A DNA stretch of 64,000 bases from Mycolicibacterium pulveris. Its GTDB lineage: Bacteria; Actinomycetota; Actinomycetes; Mycobacteriales; Mycobacteriaceae. Shown piece after piece: positions 27,219-35,925 of the stretch (positions are counted from its first letter, which is position 1; every line of letters begins with the position of its first letter). The notes beneath the pieces were generated by a model, which was not told the DNA's origin, did not search any database, and was given only the letters and a program-made list of their open reading frames with translations. The DNA lies in contig NZ_AP022599.1 of the NCBI RefSeq assembly GCF_010725725.1, positions 4,774,001-4,838,000 on the forward strand. The letters are read 5' to 3'. The position numbers were made by a program, and so were the translations under genes.

Positions 27219-27852
27219 GGCCCTTCCCCGCGATCCCGCTGATCAAGCGGTCACACACCGCCTCCATCTCGGTGCGTGCCTGGTCGGGATCGGTCGCCCG
27301 CGACACGTACAGTGCGGCCTCGTCGAGCGCGCCGAGCAGAACATGGGCTGTCGAGCGCAGCGGTTGGTTCGGGATGGCGCCCTGCTCGATCGCGGCCGCG
27401 AGCATCGTCTCGATCACGCCGAGCCCGTACTTCACCCCGACCGCGCGCCAACGCTCCCAGCCCAGCACCGCCGGCGCGTCGATCAACACGATCTGCTGCA
27501 CATCGGGCGCCGAGCACCCGTCCAGGAACAACCGCGCCCCGACGCGCATCGCTTCCAGCGGATCACCTGGGCTTACGGAGCCGATCTGGCGTCCGATGTC
27601 GGCCACCAGCTCGCGCTCCACCTCTTCGTACACCGCGGCGAACAGCTCGGTCTTGTCGGCGAACTGGTGGTAGAGCGCACCTCGGGTGACCCCGGCTGCC
27701 TCGACGATGGCCTGCGTCGACACCTCGGAGAAGCCCTTGTCGGCGAACAGTTTTCGGGCGGCACCGATCAGCTGCGCCCGGGTTGCCGCGGTCCGCTCGG
27801 CCTGGGTACGGCGCACCTTGGTGGCCGGCTGCCCCGCATCATTGACTTTCAT
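27202..27852 (-). CDS. TetR/AcrR-family regulator
   Basis: A 216-residue regulator. The HTH (about 20-65) reads RAQLIGAARKLFADKGFSEVSTQAIVEAAGVTRGALYHQFADKTELF, a near-textbook TetR N-terminus (described here in overlapping parts). The C-terminal ligand domain is helical with LFLDGCSAPDVQQIVLIDAPAVLG. It is divergent from an alpha/beta-hydrolase (62-base spacer) that contains inverted repeats, so it likely represses itself and the hydrolase. Confidence 0.85.
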   Translation of the reverse strand: MKVNDAGQPATKVRRTQAERTAATRAQLIGAARKLFADKGFSEVSTQAIVEAAGVTRGALYHQFADKTELFAAVYEEVERELVADIGRQIGSVSPGDPLEAMRVGARLFLDGCSAPDVQQIVLIDAPAVLGWERWRAVGVKYGLGVIETMLAAAIEQGAIPNQPLRSTAHVLLGALDEAALYVSRATDPDQARTEMEAVCDRLISGIAGKGHAEPG

Positions 27853-27865
27853 ACAGGCTGCACGT

Positions 27866-27904
27866 AACTTCCGTACTAGGTGTTTGTAAGTTCTTATTCG
27901 GAAG
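27866..27904. promoter_or_regulatory. Inverted repeats in the TetR/hydrolase divergent promoter
   Basis: CTTCCG (27868-27873) pairs with CGGAAG (27899-27904), and AACTT (27866-27870) with AAGTT (27888-27892). The region is AT-rich and lies between the TetR start and the hydrolase start. A TetR operator is likely here, but which arms matter cannot be decided by eye. Confidence 0.4.
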
Positions 27905-27914
27905 GATAGCGAAG

Positions 27915-28763
27915 ATGCCGCAGGTAGCGCTGGAACAGGTCACGATCGGTTACCGCGTGCTGGGTCCGGAGGACTCACCGCATCCGCCCGTCGTATTCGT
28001 GCACGGCATCCTGGCCGACAGCAGGCTGTGGGACCGGGTCGCCGACGGCCTCGCCGCTTTGGGGTACCGCTGCTATCTGCCGGATTGGCCGCTGGGCTCG
28101 CACACCATCCCCGTGGCGTCCGCGGAGCAGCTGACCCCTGCGGGCGTGGCGGCGATGATCCGCGACTTCATCGTCGCGCTCGGGCTTTCCGACGTGACCC
28201 TGGTCGGCAACGACACCGGAGGCGCCCTGTGCCAGGTGGTCGTCGACGCGTATCCAGAGCACATCGGCAGGTTGGTGCTGACCAACTGCGACGCCTTCGA
28301 CAAGTTTCCGCCGTTCCCGTTCAACCTGGTCTTCGCCGTGCTGCGCGGACCGGTGTCGATCAAGCTGCTGTTCGAGGCGCTGCGGTTGAGGGCGCTGCGC
28401 CACTCTCCGCTCGGCTACGGCCTGCTGCTGCGTCCCGATGCGCAACTGACGGCGTCCTGGATCGAACCGGCCCGCACCGACGTGCGCATCCGCAGGGATT
28501 TGGCGGCGCTGTTGCGTTCCGTCGCCAAGACCGATCTCGTCGACCTCGCCGCTCGGTTGCCCCGATTCACCAAGCCGGTCGCCGTGGTGTGGGGCCTGCG
28601 GGACCGCTCGTTCACGCCTGCGCTGGGCAGGCGCTTGGCCGCCCAGTTCCCGCACTCGACCCTGATCGAGGTTCCCGACGCAAGGACGTTCGTGTCGTTG
28701 GACGCCCCGAAAGCCGTCATCGACGCCATCGCGGGAGTGCACGCGGCCAAGCCGCTGACCTGA
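27915..28763 (+). CDS. Alpha/beta-fold hydrolase with Asp at the nucleophile position
   Basis: A 282-residue alpha/beta-hydrolase. The oxyanion segment is VFVHGILADSRLW. The elbow reads VGNDTGGAL with Asp100 in place of the usual Ser, as in haloalkane dehalogenases and epoxide hydrolases. Near the C-terminus the expected catalytic His position reads PDARTFVSLDAP, that is, Thr rather than His. The acid position may be WGLRDRSFTP. So it is either a variant enzyme or a non-classical member. It is divergent from a TetR gene and probably controlled by it. Confidence 0.78.
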   Translation: MPQVALEQVTIGYRVLGPEDSPHPPVVFVHGILADSRLWDRVADGLAALGYRCYLPDWPLGSHTIPVASAEQLTPAGVAAMIRDFIVALGLSDVTLVGNDTGGALCQVVVDAYPEHIGRLVLTNCDAFDKFPPFPFNLVFAVLRGPVSIKLLFEALRLRALRHSPLGYGLLLRPDAQLTASWIEPARTDVRIRRDLAALLRSVAKTDLVDLAARLPRFTKPVAVVWGLRDRSFTPALGRRLAAQFPHSTLIEVPDARTFVSLDAPKAVIDAIAGVHAAKPLT

Positions 28764-28825
28764 GCTGGGTGAACCGCCGCTGCCCTGGGTACTCCCCTGC
28801 CAGCACGGAGGGTCAGGGAGGGCGC

Positions 28826-30658
28826 GTGGGTGCACCGGCGGAGTTGAACACGATCACGACGCAAGTACCGTCTCGGCTGGATCGGTTGCCGTGGTCGCGG
28901 TTTCACTGGCGCGTGGTGCTCGGGCTCGGCGGGGTGTGGATCCTCGACGGGCTCGAAGTCACCATGGTCGGCAACGTCGCATCCCGGCTGACCGAGGAAG
29001 GCAGCGGCATCGAGCTCACCGCCGCTGAAATCGGGATCGCTGCAGCGGTTTACATCACCGGCGCCTGCCTGGGGGCGCTGTTCTTCGGCCAGCTGACCGA
29101 CCGGTTCGGCCGCAAGAAGTTGTTCATCCTCACGCTCGTGGTGTACCTGACCGCCACGGTGGCAACGGCTTTCGCCTTCGCGCCGTGGTACTTCTATCTG
29201 GCCCGATTCTTCACCGGCGCCGGTATCGGCGGCGAATACGCCGCCATCAACTCCGCGATCGATGAACTGATCCCCGCCCGCGTCAGGGGCCGCGTCGACC
29301 TGATCATCAACGGCTCCTACTGGCTTGGCGCGGCCGGTGGTGCCGCGGGCGCGCTGGTGCTGTTGAACACGTCGATCTTCCCCGCCGACATCGGCTGGCG
29401 GATCGCCTTCGGGCTCGGCGCCGTCTTCGGGCTCGTGGTGCTGGTGGTGCGCCGCAAGGTCCCCGAAAGCCCGCGCTGGCTTTTCATCCACGGCCACGAG
29501 GAGGAAGCCGAACGGATCGTCGATGGCATCGAACGCGAAGTGGAGCGCGAGACAAGCCAACCGCTGGAGGACGCCGAGGGCTCGATCACCGTGCGTCAGC
29601 GCAAGACGATCTCGTTTCGGGAGATCGCCAAGGTCGCGTTCACGCTCTACCCGAGACGGGCGATCCTCTGCCTTGCCCTGTTCGTCGGGCAGGCGTTCAT
29701 CTACAACGCGTTCACGTTCAACCTCGGCACCATATTGAGCACCTTCTTCGGTGTCGCCTCCGGCGTCGTCCCGGTGTTCTTCATCGTCTGGGCGCTGAGC
29801 AATTTCGCCGGACCGCTGGTGCTCGGGCGCCTGTTCGACACGATCGGACGAAAGCCGATGATCTCCTTCGCCTACATCGGGTCGGGAGCCATCGCGGCGA
29901 TGCTCGCTTGGCTCTTCGTGGTCGAGGCCGGCGGTGCGTGGATGTTCATCGCGGTGCTGGCGGTCTGTTTCTTCCTGGCGTCCTCGGGTGCCAGCGCGGC
30001 GTATCTGACTGTCAGCGAGATCTTTCCGATGGAAACCCGCGCGATGGCGATCGCGTTCTTCTACGCGGTGGGTACGGCGATCGGTGGCATCACCGGACCA
30101 TTGCTGTTCGGGCAGCTGATCGATTCCGGACAGCGCGGCCTGGTGGCGACAGGCTTCCTGATCGGTGCCGGCGTGATGGCCGTGGCGGGGGTGGTGGAAC
30201 TGGTGTTGGGTGTCAAAGCCGAAGGCAAGGACCTCGAGTCGCTGGCAGAGCCGCTGACGACGACCGACGAGCAGCCGACTCCGGAATCGGCGGCAGACCC
30301 CGACCGGCAGGCACGCGAGGCCCGCATCGCCGCACGTGCGGAACGCCAGCGCGCCGGCCAGTCTCGGTCGCGGCGCTACCGCCCCGGCCCGGCCCCCGGA
30401 TGGGCCGCCGCCTGGCGCGAGCCGCCGAGCCCCGGCGCGCCGGAGACCGCGCTGGACCACGAGATCGAGTCGATCGCCCGCGCGGTCAGCGAACACGAGC
30501 CGATCACGCTGCGTGAGTTGCACCGGGTGGTCGGTGCGCGGTACTGGGGTCCCGGCGAGTTCCGCAAGGCGTTGCGGGAAGCGTTGGCGGAGAATCGGAT
30601 CGCCCGTCAACATCGTGGCGTCATGGTGCTTCCGGAGCGCGAACAGGCTTCGCGATGA
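28826..30658 (+). CDS. MFS transporter with C-terminal winged-helix-like domain
   Basis: A 610-residue protein from GTG 28826 behind a CAGGGAGG ribosome-binding site. Residues about 20-465 are a 12-helix major-facilitator transporter of the sugar/organic-acid type, with the loop motif GQLTDRFGRKK after helix 2 and LGRLFDTIGRKP after helix 8, and a large central loop. After the last helix comes a hydrophilic linker (about 470-545, rich in Arg, Ala, Pro). A compact C-terminal segment follows (about 550-605, ESIARAVSEHEPITLRELHR to GVMVLP) with the helix-helix-helix-wing pattern of winged-helix domains. M. tuberculosis Rv1902c (NanT) has a similar transporter core. The substrate is unknown. Confidence 0.82.
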   Translation: MGAPAELNTITTQVPSRLDRLPWSRFHWRVVLGLGGVWILDGLEVTMVGNVASRLTEEGSGIELTAAEIGIAAAVYITGACLGALFFGQLTDRFGRKKLFILTLVVYLTATVATAFAFAPWYFYLARFFTGAGIGGEYAAINSAIDELIPARVRGRVDLIINGSYWLGAAGGAAGALVLLNTSIFPADIGWRIAFGLGAVFGLVVLVVRRKVPESPRWLFIHGHEEEAERIVDGIEREVERETSQPLEDAEGSITVRQRKTISFREIAKVAFTLYPRRAILCLALFVGQAFIYNAFTFNLGTILSTFFGVASGVVPVFFIVWALSNFAGPLVLGRLFDTIGRKPMISFAYIGSGAIAAMLAWLFVVEAGGAWMFIAVLAVCFFLASSGASAAYLTVSEIFPMETRAMAIAFFYAVGTAIGGITGPLLFGQLIDSGQRGLVATGFLIGAGVMAVAGVVELVLGVKAEGKDLESLAEPLTTTDEQPTPESAADPDRQAREARIAARAERQRAGQSRSRRYRPGPAPGWAAAWREPPSPGAPETALDHEIESIARAVSEHEPITLRELHRVVGARYWGPGEFRKALREALAENRIARQHRGVMVLPEREQASR

Positions 30659-30894
30659 CCATGGCATGCCGGGTGTTCGGTCACCAGCCGACCTTCTCGG
30701 TCCACGGCGACACGATGCGGTGGTCGTGTGAGCGATGTGGCCAGGCGCCCGGCGCCAAGCAATACCGCACCGCCGAGGAGGCGCGGCGCTATGCCGCGGC
30801 GTTCAACAAGCGCGACACCGACGACTTGGGTAAGCGCGCACCGTTGATCGGCCTGCTGCCACTGAGGCTGTGGCGCCGGCTGCGGCGCGAATGA
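30655..30894 (+). CDS. Small zinc-ribbon-like protein (DUF1660-type)
   Basis: A 79-residue protein whose ATG overlaps the transporter stop (ATGA). The first part has Cys/His residues arranged as CRVFGHQP and WSCERCGQAPG, a short treble-clef or zinc-ribbon-like pattern. A basic helix (RTAEEARRYAAAFNKRD) and an Arg-rich tail follow. The family has no known function. Translational coupling to the MFS-winged-helix protein is notable. The stop abuts the convergent methyltransferase gene. Confidence 0.7.
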   Translation: MTMACRVFGHQPTFSVHGDTMRWSCERCGQAPGAKQYRTAEEARRYAAAFNKRDTDDLGKRAPLIGLLPLRLWRRLRRE

Positions 30895-31779
30895 TCAGCC
30901 TTTGGCGAGCGTGAACTGACAGATGTCGGTATATCCCTCGCGGAACAGCTCCGCGCAGCCGGTCAAGTACTTCATGTACCGGTCGTAGACCTCCCGGGAC
31001 TGGACAGCGATCGCCTCGTCCTTGCGGGCCTCCAGCGCCTCGGCCCAGATCTCCAGGGTGCGGGCGTAGTGCAGCCGCAGCCGGTGGGCGCGTCTGAGCT
31101 CGAAACCGGCCTTGGCGGCGTGCTCCTCGACGACGGTCGGCTTCGGCAGGTCACCGCCGGGGAAGATCTCGTCCATGATGAACTTCGAGAAGCGCAGCAG
31201 CTTCATCGTCAACGGCAGCCCGCTCTCGGCGAACTCCTCGTCGGTCGGTTTGATGATGGTGTGCAACAGCATCACGCCGTCATCGGGCAGCACCGAATAG
31301 GCCATCTTGAAGAAGTCGTCGTATCGATCGCGACCGAAGTGTTCGAACGCCCCGATGGAGACGATCCGGTCGACCGGCTCGTCGAACTGCTCCCAGCCGC
31401 GCAGCAAGACCCGCTTGCTTCGCGAACTGGGTGACTGGGCGAACAACTTCTCCACGTAGGCCTTCTGGTTCTCGCTCAACGTGAGACCGATGACATTGAC
31501 GTCGTAGCGCTCCAGCGCCCGGTTCAGCGTCGCACCCCAACCGCAGCCGATGTCGAGCAACGTCATCCCCGGCTGCAGGTCCAGCTTGCCCAGCGAGAGG
31601 TCGATCTTGGCGATCTGCGCCTCTTCCAGCGTCATGTCGTCGCGTTCGAAGTACGCGCAGCTGTAGGTCTGCGTGCGATCGAGGAAGAGCCGGAAGAACT
31701 CATCGGAGAGGTCATAGTGCGACTGCACATCCTCGAAGTGGGGCTTTAGGCCCCCCGCGTCGTTCGTGGTTTCTGGCAA
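30895..31779 (-). CDS. Mycolic-acid cyclopropane synthase / methyltransferase family protein
   Basis: A 294-residue SAM-dependent methyltransferase of the CmaA/MmaA family. Visible are the opening [39 protein letters not shown], and the SAM-binding [11 protein letters not shown] (about 75-85). Also visible are IGLTLSENQ, the catalytic-region [12 protein letters not shown], and the C-terminal [11 protein letters not shown]. Members add methyl or cyclopropane groups to double bonds of meromycolate chains on the acyl carrier, shaping the outer membrane. The start codon appears to be TTG 31779 with GAGGG upstream; no ATG fits. The exact product specificity cannot be read. Confidence 0.88.
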   Translation of the reverse strand: MPETTNDAGGLKPHFEDVQSHYDLSDEFFRLFLDRTQTYSCAYFERDDMTLEEAQIAKIDLSLGKLDLQPGMTLLDIGCGWGATLNRALERYDVNVIGLTLSENQKAYVEKLFAQSPSSRSKRVLLRGWEQFDEPVDRIVSIGAFEHFGRDRYDDFFKMAYSVLPDDGVMLLHTIIKPTDEEFAESGLPLTMKLLRFSKFIMDEIFPGGDLPKPTVVEEHAAKAGFELRRAHRLRLHYARTLEIWAEALEARKDEAIAVQSREVYDRYMKYLTGCAELFREGYTDICQFTLAKG

Positions 31780-32034
31780 AATCCAACCCTCTGGATATCG
31801 GCTCTATTTGATCTGTGAGGCATTCGCGTCGAAGCGGGTGCCTCCCCCGTCGTCTGCGCAGTCTACGCACAGTACTGGGGGCATGCCGAATGCGAAGCAG
31901 ACGCGATTGTCCGACGACGCCGGCGAACAAATTGCCTCTCGCGTCGATAATGCTAGCGAATGCCCGTGACGTGCACGGACCGCACCCGTTCCCGTGCAGT
32001 GGCCACCTCGCCGGGCGCGCGGGAAGATGGCGAC

Positions 32035-32340
32035 ATGAAGCTACAGAATGCCGACGAGGTGCTGCGGCGACTGGAGGGCGACCCCGCCGCCGCACGCGTC
32101 TATGGCGAACCGCACGAAACCGCCGACGGGACCACCGTGATCCCGGTGGCCAAGCCCGTCGGCGTCTTCGTGATCAAGGACGGCCGGGCGACCTGGAAAC
32201 CGGCGGTCGACACCACCCGCATCGCGATGCTGGGCATCCTGGTGGGGTTGGCGTCGGCGGTGTTCGCCGGGGTGGCGATGGTGCGTCGGCCCCCGTGGCC
32301 GGATCTGTACGGCGACATCGCGCAGCTCCGCTCGTCGTAG
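32035..32340 (+). CDS. Short GerW/YtfJ-like membrane protein
   Basis: A 101-residue protein. The first 60 residues contain DGTTVIPVAKPVGVFVIKDGRATWKPAVD, reminiscent of the GerW (YtfJ) family core (a conserved V-x-P-V-x and a V-x-DG segment). A single transmembrane helix (about 65-85) and a short tail follow. GerW proteins are larger, so this would be a reduced version. The start at ATG 32035 is preferred over an upstream in-frame ATG at 31960. The 255 bases before it hold no other supported gene. Confidence 0.55.
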   Translation: MKLQNADEVLRRLEGDPAAARVYGEPHETADGTTVIPVAKPVGVFVIKDGRATWKPAVDTTRIAMLGILVGLASAVFAGVAMVRRPPWPDLYGDIAQLRSS

Positions 32341-32404
32341 CGGCCCTTGTGCCCGCCCGTCCGACACGCCAAGGTGGGATGGCGGCGACGAAGGGAATCC
32401 CCAC

Positions 32405-32869
32405 ATGGACGGTTCGGTGACGGTGTCGATGGCGGCGCCGGCAGAGCGCATCTGGAATCTGATCGCGGACGTGCGCAATACCGGCAGGTTCTCCCCCGAG
32501 GTGATGGAGGCCGAATGGCTCGGCGGCGCCACCGGCCCGGCGCTGGGGGCGCGGTTCCGCGGGCACGTCAAACGCAACGAGATCGGGCCGGTGTACTGGA
32601 CGACGTGCGAGGTCACCGCCTGCGAACCGGGCCGCGAGTTCGGCTTCGCGGTGCTGCTCGGCGACAAACCCGTCAACAACTGGCACTATCGGCTGACCCC
32701 GACCGACGGCGGCACCGACGTCACCGAGTCGTTTCGGCTCAACGACTCGGTGCCGATGAAGCTGTTCTCGGTGCTTGGCGGTCAGCTGCGACGACGGCGC
32801 AACATCCGCGACATGCGCAAGACGCTGGAGCGCATCAAGGCTGTGGTCGAATCGCCCGATAGCCCCTGA
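32405..32869 (+). CDS. SRPBCC-superfamily (START/Bet v1-like) protein
   Basis: A 154-residue protein matching the polyketide-cyclase/START-like SRPBCC fold: VTVSMAAPAERIWNLIADVRNTGRFSPEV at the start, then GARFRGHVKRN, TTCEVTACEPGREFGFAV, and a long C-terminal helix (about 120-148). These proteins bind hydrophobic ligands or act as cyclases. It is 64 bases after the GerW-like gene and converges on the esterase gene. The ligand is unknown. Confidence 0.75.
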   Translation: MDGSVTVSMAAPAERIWNLIADVRNTGRFSPEVMEAEWLGGATGPALGARFRGHVKRNEIGPVYWTTCEVTACEPGREFGFAVLLGDKPVNNWHYRLTPTDGGTDVTESFRLNDSVPMKLFSVLGGQLRRRRNIRDMRKTLERIKAVVESPDSP

Positions 32870-32894
32870 AAATCTTTGTGCGGCAGCGGCTCTT

Positions 32895-33860
32895 CTAGAG
32901 GCTGCACAGGCGGCGGATCCGATCGCTGAGGACCCGCCGCGACACCGGCGCGTCGGCGGCCAACGCCTCGAACGCGTGCGGGCAGCCGGGGTACACGTGA
33001 AGTTCGGTCGGCACCCCGGCGTCGGCAAGCCGAGTCGCGTAGGCGACGTCTTCGGTGCGGAAGATGTCGAGATCGCCGACGTCCAGATAGGTGTCGGGCA
33101 GACCGGAGAGGTCCTCGGCCCGGGCGGGCGCGGCATACGGTGACACCGCGTCGGTGCCCGCGTCGGCGCCGAGCAGCGCGCCCCATCCGGTGATGTTGTC
33201 GTCGTAGGTCCAGGTCAGGAAGGGCTCGAGCTGCGGGTCCGGGGTCGCGGTGCGGTCGTCGAGCATCGGGTAGATCAACAGTTGCTGCGCGATCGCCGGG
33301 CCGCCGCGATCGCGGGCCATCAGACACACCCCCGCTGCCAGCCCACCGCCCGCGCTGTCGCCCATCACCGCGATGCGGGCCGGGTCGACCCCCAGCGTGA
33401 AGGCGTTGGCAACCAGCCACTCCAGCGCGGCATAGCAATCGTCCACCGGTGTGGGGTGCGGGTGTTCGGGTGCGACGCGATAGTCGACGACGAGCATCGG
33501 CACCCCGGAGGCCGCGACGTAGTCGCGGATGGCCACGTCGTAGAGGGCGCCGATGTGCTCGAGCCCGAAGATCATTCCCCCACCGTGCAGATACAGCGCG
33601 GCGCTGCCCGGGCCACCGGACGCGTCGGAGAGGTGATACCAGAGCAGACCGACTGTCGTCCCGTCGGCGGCGGTCAGCGCATGCCGCTGGACCGCCACCC
33701 CCGGTGCCGGTGTCCCGGCGGCCGAGACCGCGTCGAACATCCGGTGCCCGTTCACGCGGCGCGCGGCGACATCGCCGACCGGTGGTGGTTCGACCTCGCC
33801 GAGCGCCGCGAACAACGGGGCCATCTGCTCGGCCACGGCGGCGTCCATCCGGAGTGCCAT
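32895..33860 (-). CDS. Hormone-sensitive-lipase-family esterase
   Basis: A 321-residue alpha/beta-hydrolase of the HSL (Lip) family. The oxyanion motif is LYLHGGGMIFG (about 90), the nucleophile elbow is GDSAGGGLA (Ser near 168), the acid lies in YLDVGDLDIF, and the His in GCPHAFEA near 296. A complete triad supports an active carboxylesterase for short- to medium-chain esters, probably cytosolic since no signal is seen. M. tuberculosis has many such Lip proteins, and the specific orthologue is not assigned. It is divergent from the GT39-like gene (25-base spacer). Confidence 0.87.
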   Translation of the reverse strand: MALRMDAAVAEQMAPLFAALGEVEPPPVGDVAARRVNGHRMFDAVSAAGTPAPGVAVQRHALTAADGTTVGLLWYHLSDASGGPGSAALYLHGGGMIFGLEHIGALYDVAIRDYVAASGVPMLVVDYRVAPEHPHPTPVDDCYAALEWLVANAFTLGVDPARIAVMGDSAGGGLAAGVCLMARDRGGPAIAQQLLIYPMLDDRTATPDPQLEPFLTWTYDDNITGWGALLGADAGTDAVSPYAAPARAEDLSGLPDTYLDVGDLDIFRTEDVAYATRLADAGVPTELHVYPGCPHAFEALAADAPVSRRVLSDRIRRLCSL

Positions 33861-33885
33861 TCCTCAGACACTAGCGTGAAGCCAT

Positions 33886-35346
33886 GTGACCGCGACCCGT
33901 TTGACCGCCGCCGAGGATCAGCACACCGTCAGCCCGTTCGCCACGATGATCGTCCTGCCGATCGCGGGCCTGGTCGCTGTATTGCACTGTGTGGCAGCAA
34001 CATCAGCGGAGGGCTACTGGTTCGACGAGGTGTACATGCTGGCCATCGGCCGACACCACCTCGACTGGGGGTCGGCCGACCAGCCGCCGATCACGCCCGC
34101 GCTCGCAGCGCTCATGGACGCGATCGCTCCCGGCTCTGTGCTGGCGCTGCGGGTGCCCGTAATGCTGGCGACCGCCGCCGCCGTGGTGGTCGCCGCGCTC
34201 ATCGCGCGTGAACTCGGTGGCGATCGTCGAGCACAGGGGGTCACCGCGTTCGCGCAGGCGACCGGTGTGTGGGTCGCCTTGGGCGGGCACTGGCTGACGC
34301 CCTACATGCTCGAACCGGTGCAGTGGCTCTTGATGGTCTGGCTGCTCGTCCGGTGGATACGGGTGCGCGACGATCGCCTGCTGCTGGTGTTCGGCGTCGT
34401 CGCCGGGGTCGCCGCGTTGACGAAGTTTCAGGTGTTGCTGTTGTGCGCGGTGCTGATCGCGGCGGTCGCCGCGGTCGGCCCCCGCGAGCTGTTGCGCCGC
34501 CGGCTGCTGTGGGCGGGTGCCGCCGTCGCGGCACTGCTCGCGGCGCCGACGTTGCTCTGGCAGCACGCCAACGGCTGGCCGCAGCTGAGCATGGGTTCGG
34601 TGGTGATCGGCGAGGCCGACGCCCTGTACGGCGGGCGGTTCGGCGTGGCGGTGCAGATGCTGCTCTTCGCGGGGATCATCGGAACGGCGCTGATGGGTTA
34701 CGGCCTGTGGCGGCTCTGGCGCGAACCGGAACTGCGCGAGTACCGCTTCATCGGCGTCGCGTTCGTCGTGCTGTTCGTGGTGTTCGTCGCCGCTCCGGGC
34801 CGGCCTTACTACGTGGCCGGGCTGTACGCCCCGTTGGCGGCTTTCGGGGCGCTGGGACTGCAGCACCGCAGGCAGACGGGTCGCCGCGGGCGTGGGTGGC
34901 TGGTGTGGATGGCCGGTGTGTCCAGCGCAGCGCTGGCCGCTGCGGTGCTGGTGTTGTCCGTCACGATCATTCGTGCCGACGCCGGCGAGCAGATCGCCGG
35001 CGATACCGCTGCCGCTTACCACGCGTTGCCCGAGGAGCAACGACAGCACACCGTGGTGATCGGGCAGTCCTACATCGTCGCCGCCTACCTCGACGGTTAC
35101 TCGACTCGCTTCGGGTTGCCGCAGGCCTACAGCACCAACCGCAGCTATGGGTTCTTCCCTCCCCCGCCCGCCGAGTACGACACCGTGCTCTACGTCGGCA
35201 GCGACGACGACGAGATCTCCTCGTATTTCGCGCAGAGCCGGCCGATCGCCGACGTAGGCGACGACATGCAGGCCTACCTGCTGACCGGGCAACGCCGATC
35301 CTGGGAGCAGATCTGGCCGCGGATGCGCACGTTGACCGTCGGCTGA
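33886..35346 (+). CDS. GT39/ArnT-like membrane glycosyltransferase
   Basis: A 486-residue polytopic membrane protein from GTG 33886. The first extracytoplasmic loop holds YWFDEVYMLAIGRHHLDWG with the acidic D-E pair that binds divalent metal in the GT-C fold, followed by DQPPITPALAA. This is the pattern of polyprenyl-phosphate-sugar-dependent transferases (PMT, ArnT, RgtA-type). About ten helices follow, then a C-terminal soluble part (about 360-486). Such enzymes transfer a sugar from a lipid carrier to proteins or envelope lipids outside the membrane. The acceptor is unknown. Confidence 0.8.
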   Translation: MTATRLTAAEDQHTVSPFATMIVLPIAGLVAVLHCVAATSAEGYWFDEVYMLAIGRHHLDWGSADQPPITPALAALMDAIAPGSVLALRVPVMLATAAAVVVAALIARELGGDRRAQGVTAFAQATGVWVALGGHWLTPYMLEPVQWLLMVWLLVRWIRVRDDRLLLVFGVVAGVAALTKFQVLLLCAVLIAAVAAVGPRELLRRRLLWAGAAVAALLAAPTLLWQHANGWPQLSMGSVVIGEADALYGGRFGVAVQMLLFAGIIGTALMGYGLWRLWREPELREYRFIGVAFVVLFVVFVAAPGRPYYVAGLYAPLAAFGALGLQHRRQTGRRGRGWLVWMAGVSSAALAAAVLVLSVTIIRADAGEQIAGDTAAAYHALPEEQRQHTVVIGQSYIVAAYLDGYSTRFGLPQAYSTNRSYGFFPPPPAEYDTVLYVGSDDDEISSYFAQSRPIADVGDDMQAYLLTGQRRSWEQIWPRMRTLTVG

Positions 35347-35374
35347 AACCGCTTCGCCGCGGGTCTCGGTTTGG

Positions 35375-35388
35375 TAGAACCAGTTTGA
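35375..35388. promoter_or_regulatory. KstR-type operator (exact match) before an NTF2-like gene
   Basis: TAGAACCAGTTTGA fits TnnAACnnGTTnnA at all fixed bases and lies 33 bases before ATG 35422. The spacing resembles that at 12905 and 47853. Confidence 0.75.
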
Positions 35389-35421
35389 GCCTGCCGCCGC
35401 GTGCCGAAGGAGTCGTGCGTA

Positions 35422-35925
35422 ATGGGTCAATGGTCGCGCGAGGAGATCGAAGAGGCGTTTCACCGCTACGAGCAGGCGGTGGTCGAAATCGGCGACACCT
35501 GGGACTGGTCGTCCTACGCCGATCAGTTCACCGAAGACGCCACCTACGTCGAGCATGCCATGGGCAACATGACTGGGCGCGAACCGATCCGGGAGTGGAT
35601 CGTCTCCACGATGAACATGTTTCCGGGCAGCGAGATGCCGCACTATCCGGTCGAGTGGTACTCGATCGATACCGACAAGGGCTGGGTCATCAGCAAGGTG
35701 ATGAACCGCATGAAGGATCCCGGCGACGGCAGCATCCACGAGACGCCCGTCATCACCGTGCTCAAATATGCCGGGGACGGCAAGTGGAGCTACGAGGAAG
35801 ACGCCTACAACCCAATGAACTTTCTGGTGATGGTGCAGGGGTACATCAAGCGTTGCCATGATCTCGGAACCATCTCCGACGACGCCCGCACGTTCGCCAA
35901 GAACATGAACTGGGAACTGGGCTAA
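35422..35925 (+). CDS. NTF2-like (SnoaL-type) protein, probably KstR-regulated
   Basis: A 167-residue NTF2-like barrel: EIEEAFHRYEQAVVEIGDTWDWSSYADQFTEDATYVEHAMG is the N-terminal helix-loop pattern (seen in parts), then REPIREWIVSTM and a beta-rich half. Family members include steroid delta-5-isomerase-like and polyketide-cyclase-like enzymes. ATG 35422 has GAAGGAG nine bases upstream. A KstR-type operator lies 33 bases before the start, so a role in steroid or lipid breakdown is likely. It converges with a Baeyer-Villiger monooxygenase gene by a four-base overlap. Confidence 0.8.
   Translation: MGQWSREEIEEAFHRYEQAVVEIGDTWDWSSYADQFTEDATYVEHAMGNMTGREPIREWIVSTMNMFPGSEMPHYPVEWYSIDTDKGWVISKVMNRMKDPGDGSIHETPVITVLKYAGDGKWSYEEDAYNPMNFLVMVQGYIKRCHDLGTISDDARTFAKNMNWELG

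Noticed and set aside
28415..30667. Long minus-strand open frame (about 750 codons) opposite the MFS transporter
   Set aside because: It is the antisense shadow of a GC-rich gene: His/Arg/Gln-rich low-complexity text without domains, while the plus frame has clear transporter motifs.
31780..32034. Short open frames in the gap before the GerW-like gene
   Set aside because: Several frames under 70 codons exist, for example from 31883, but none has a ribosome-binding site or recognisable protein pattern.
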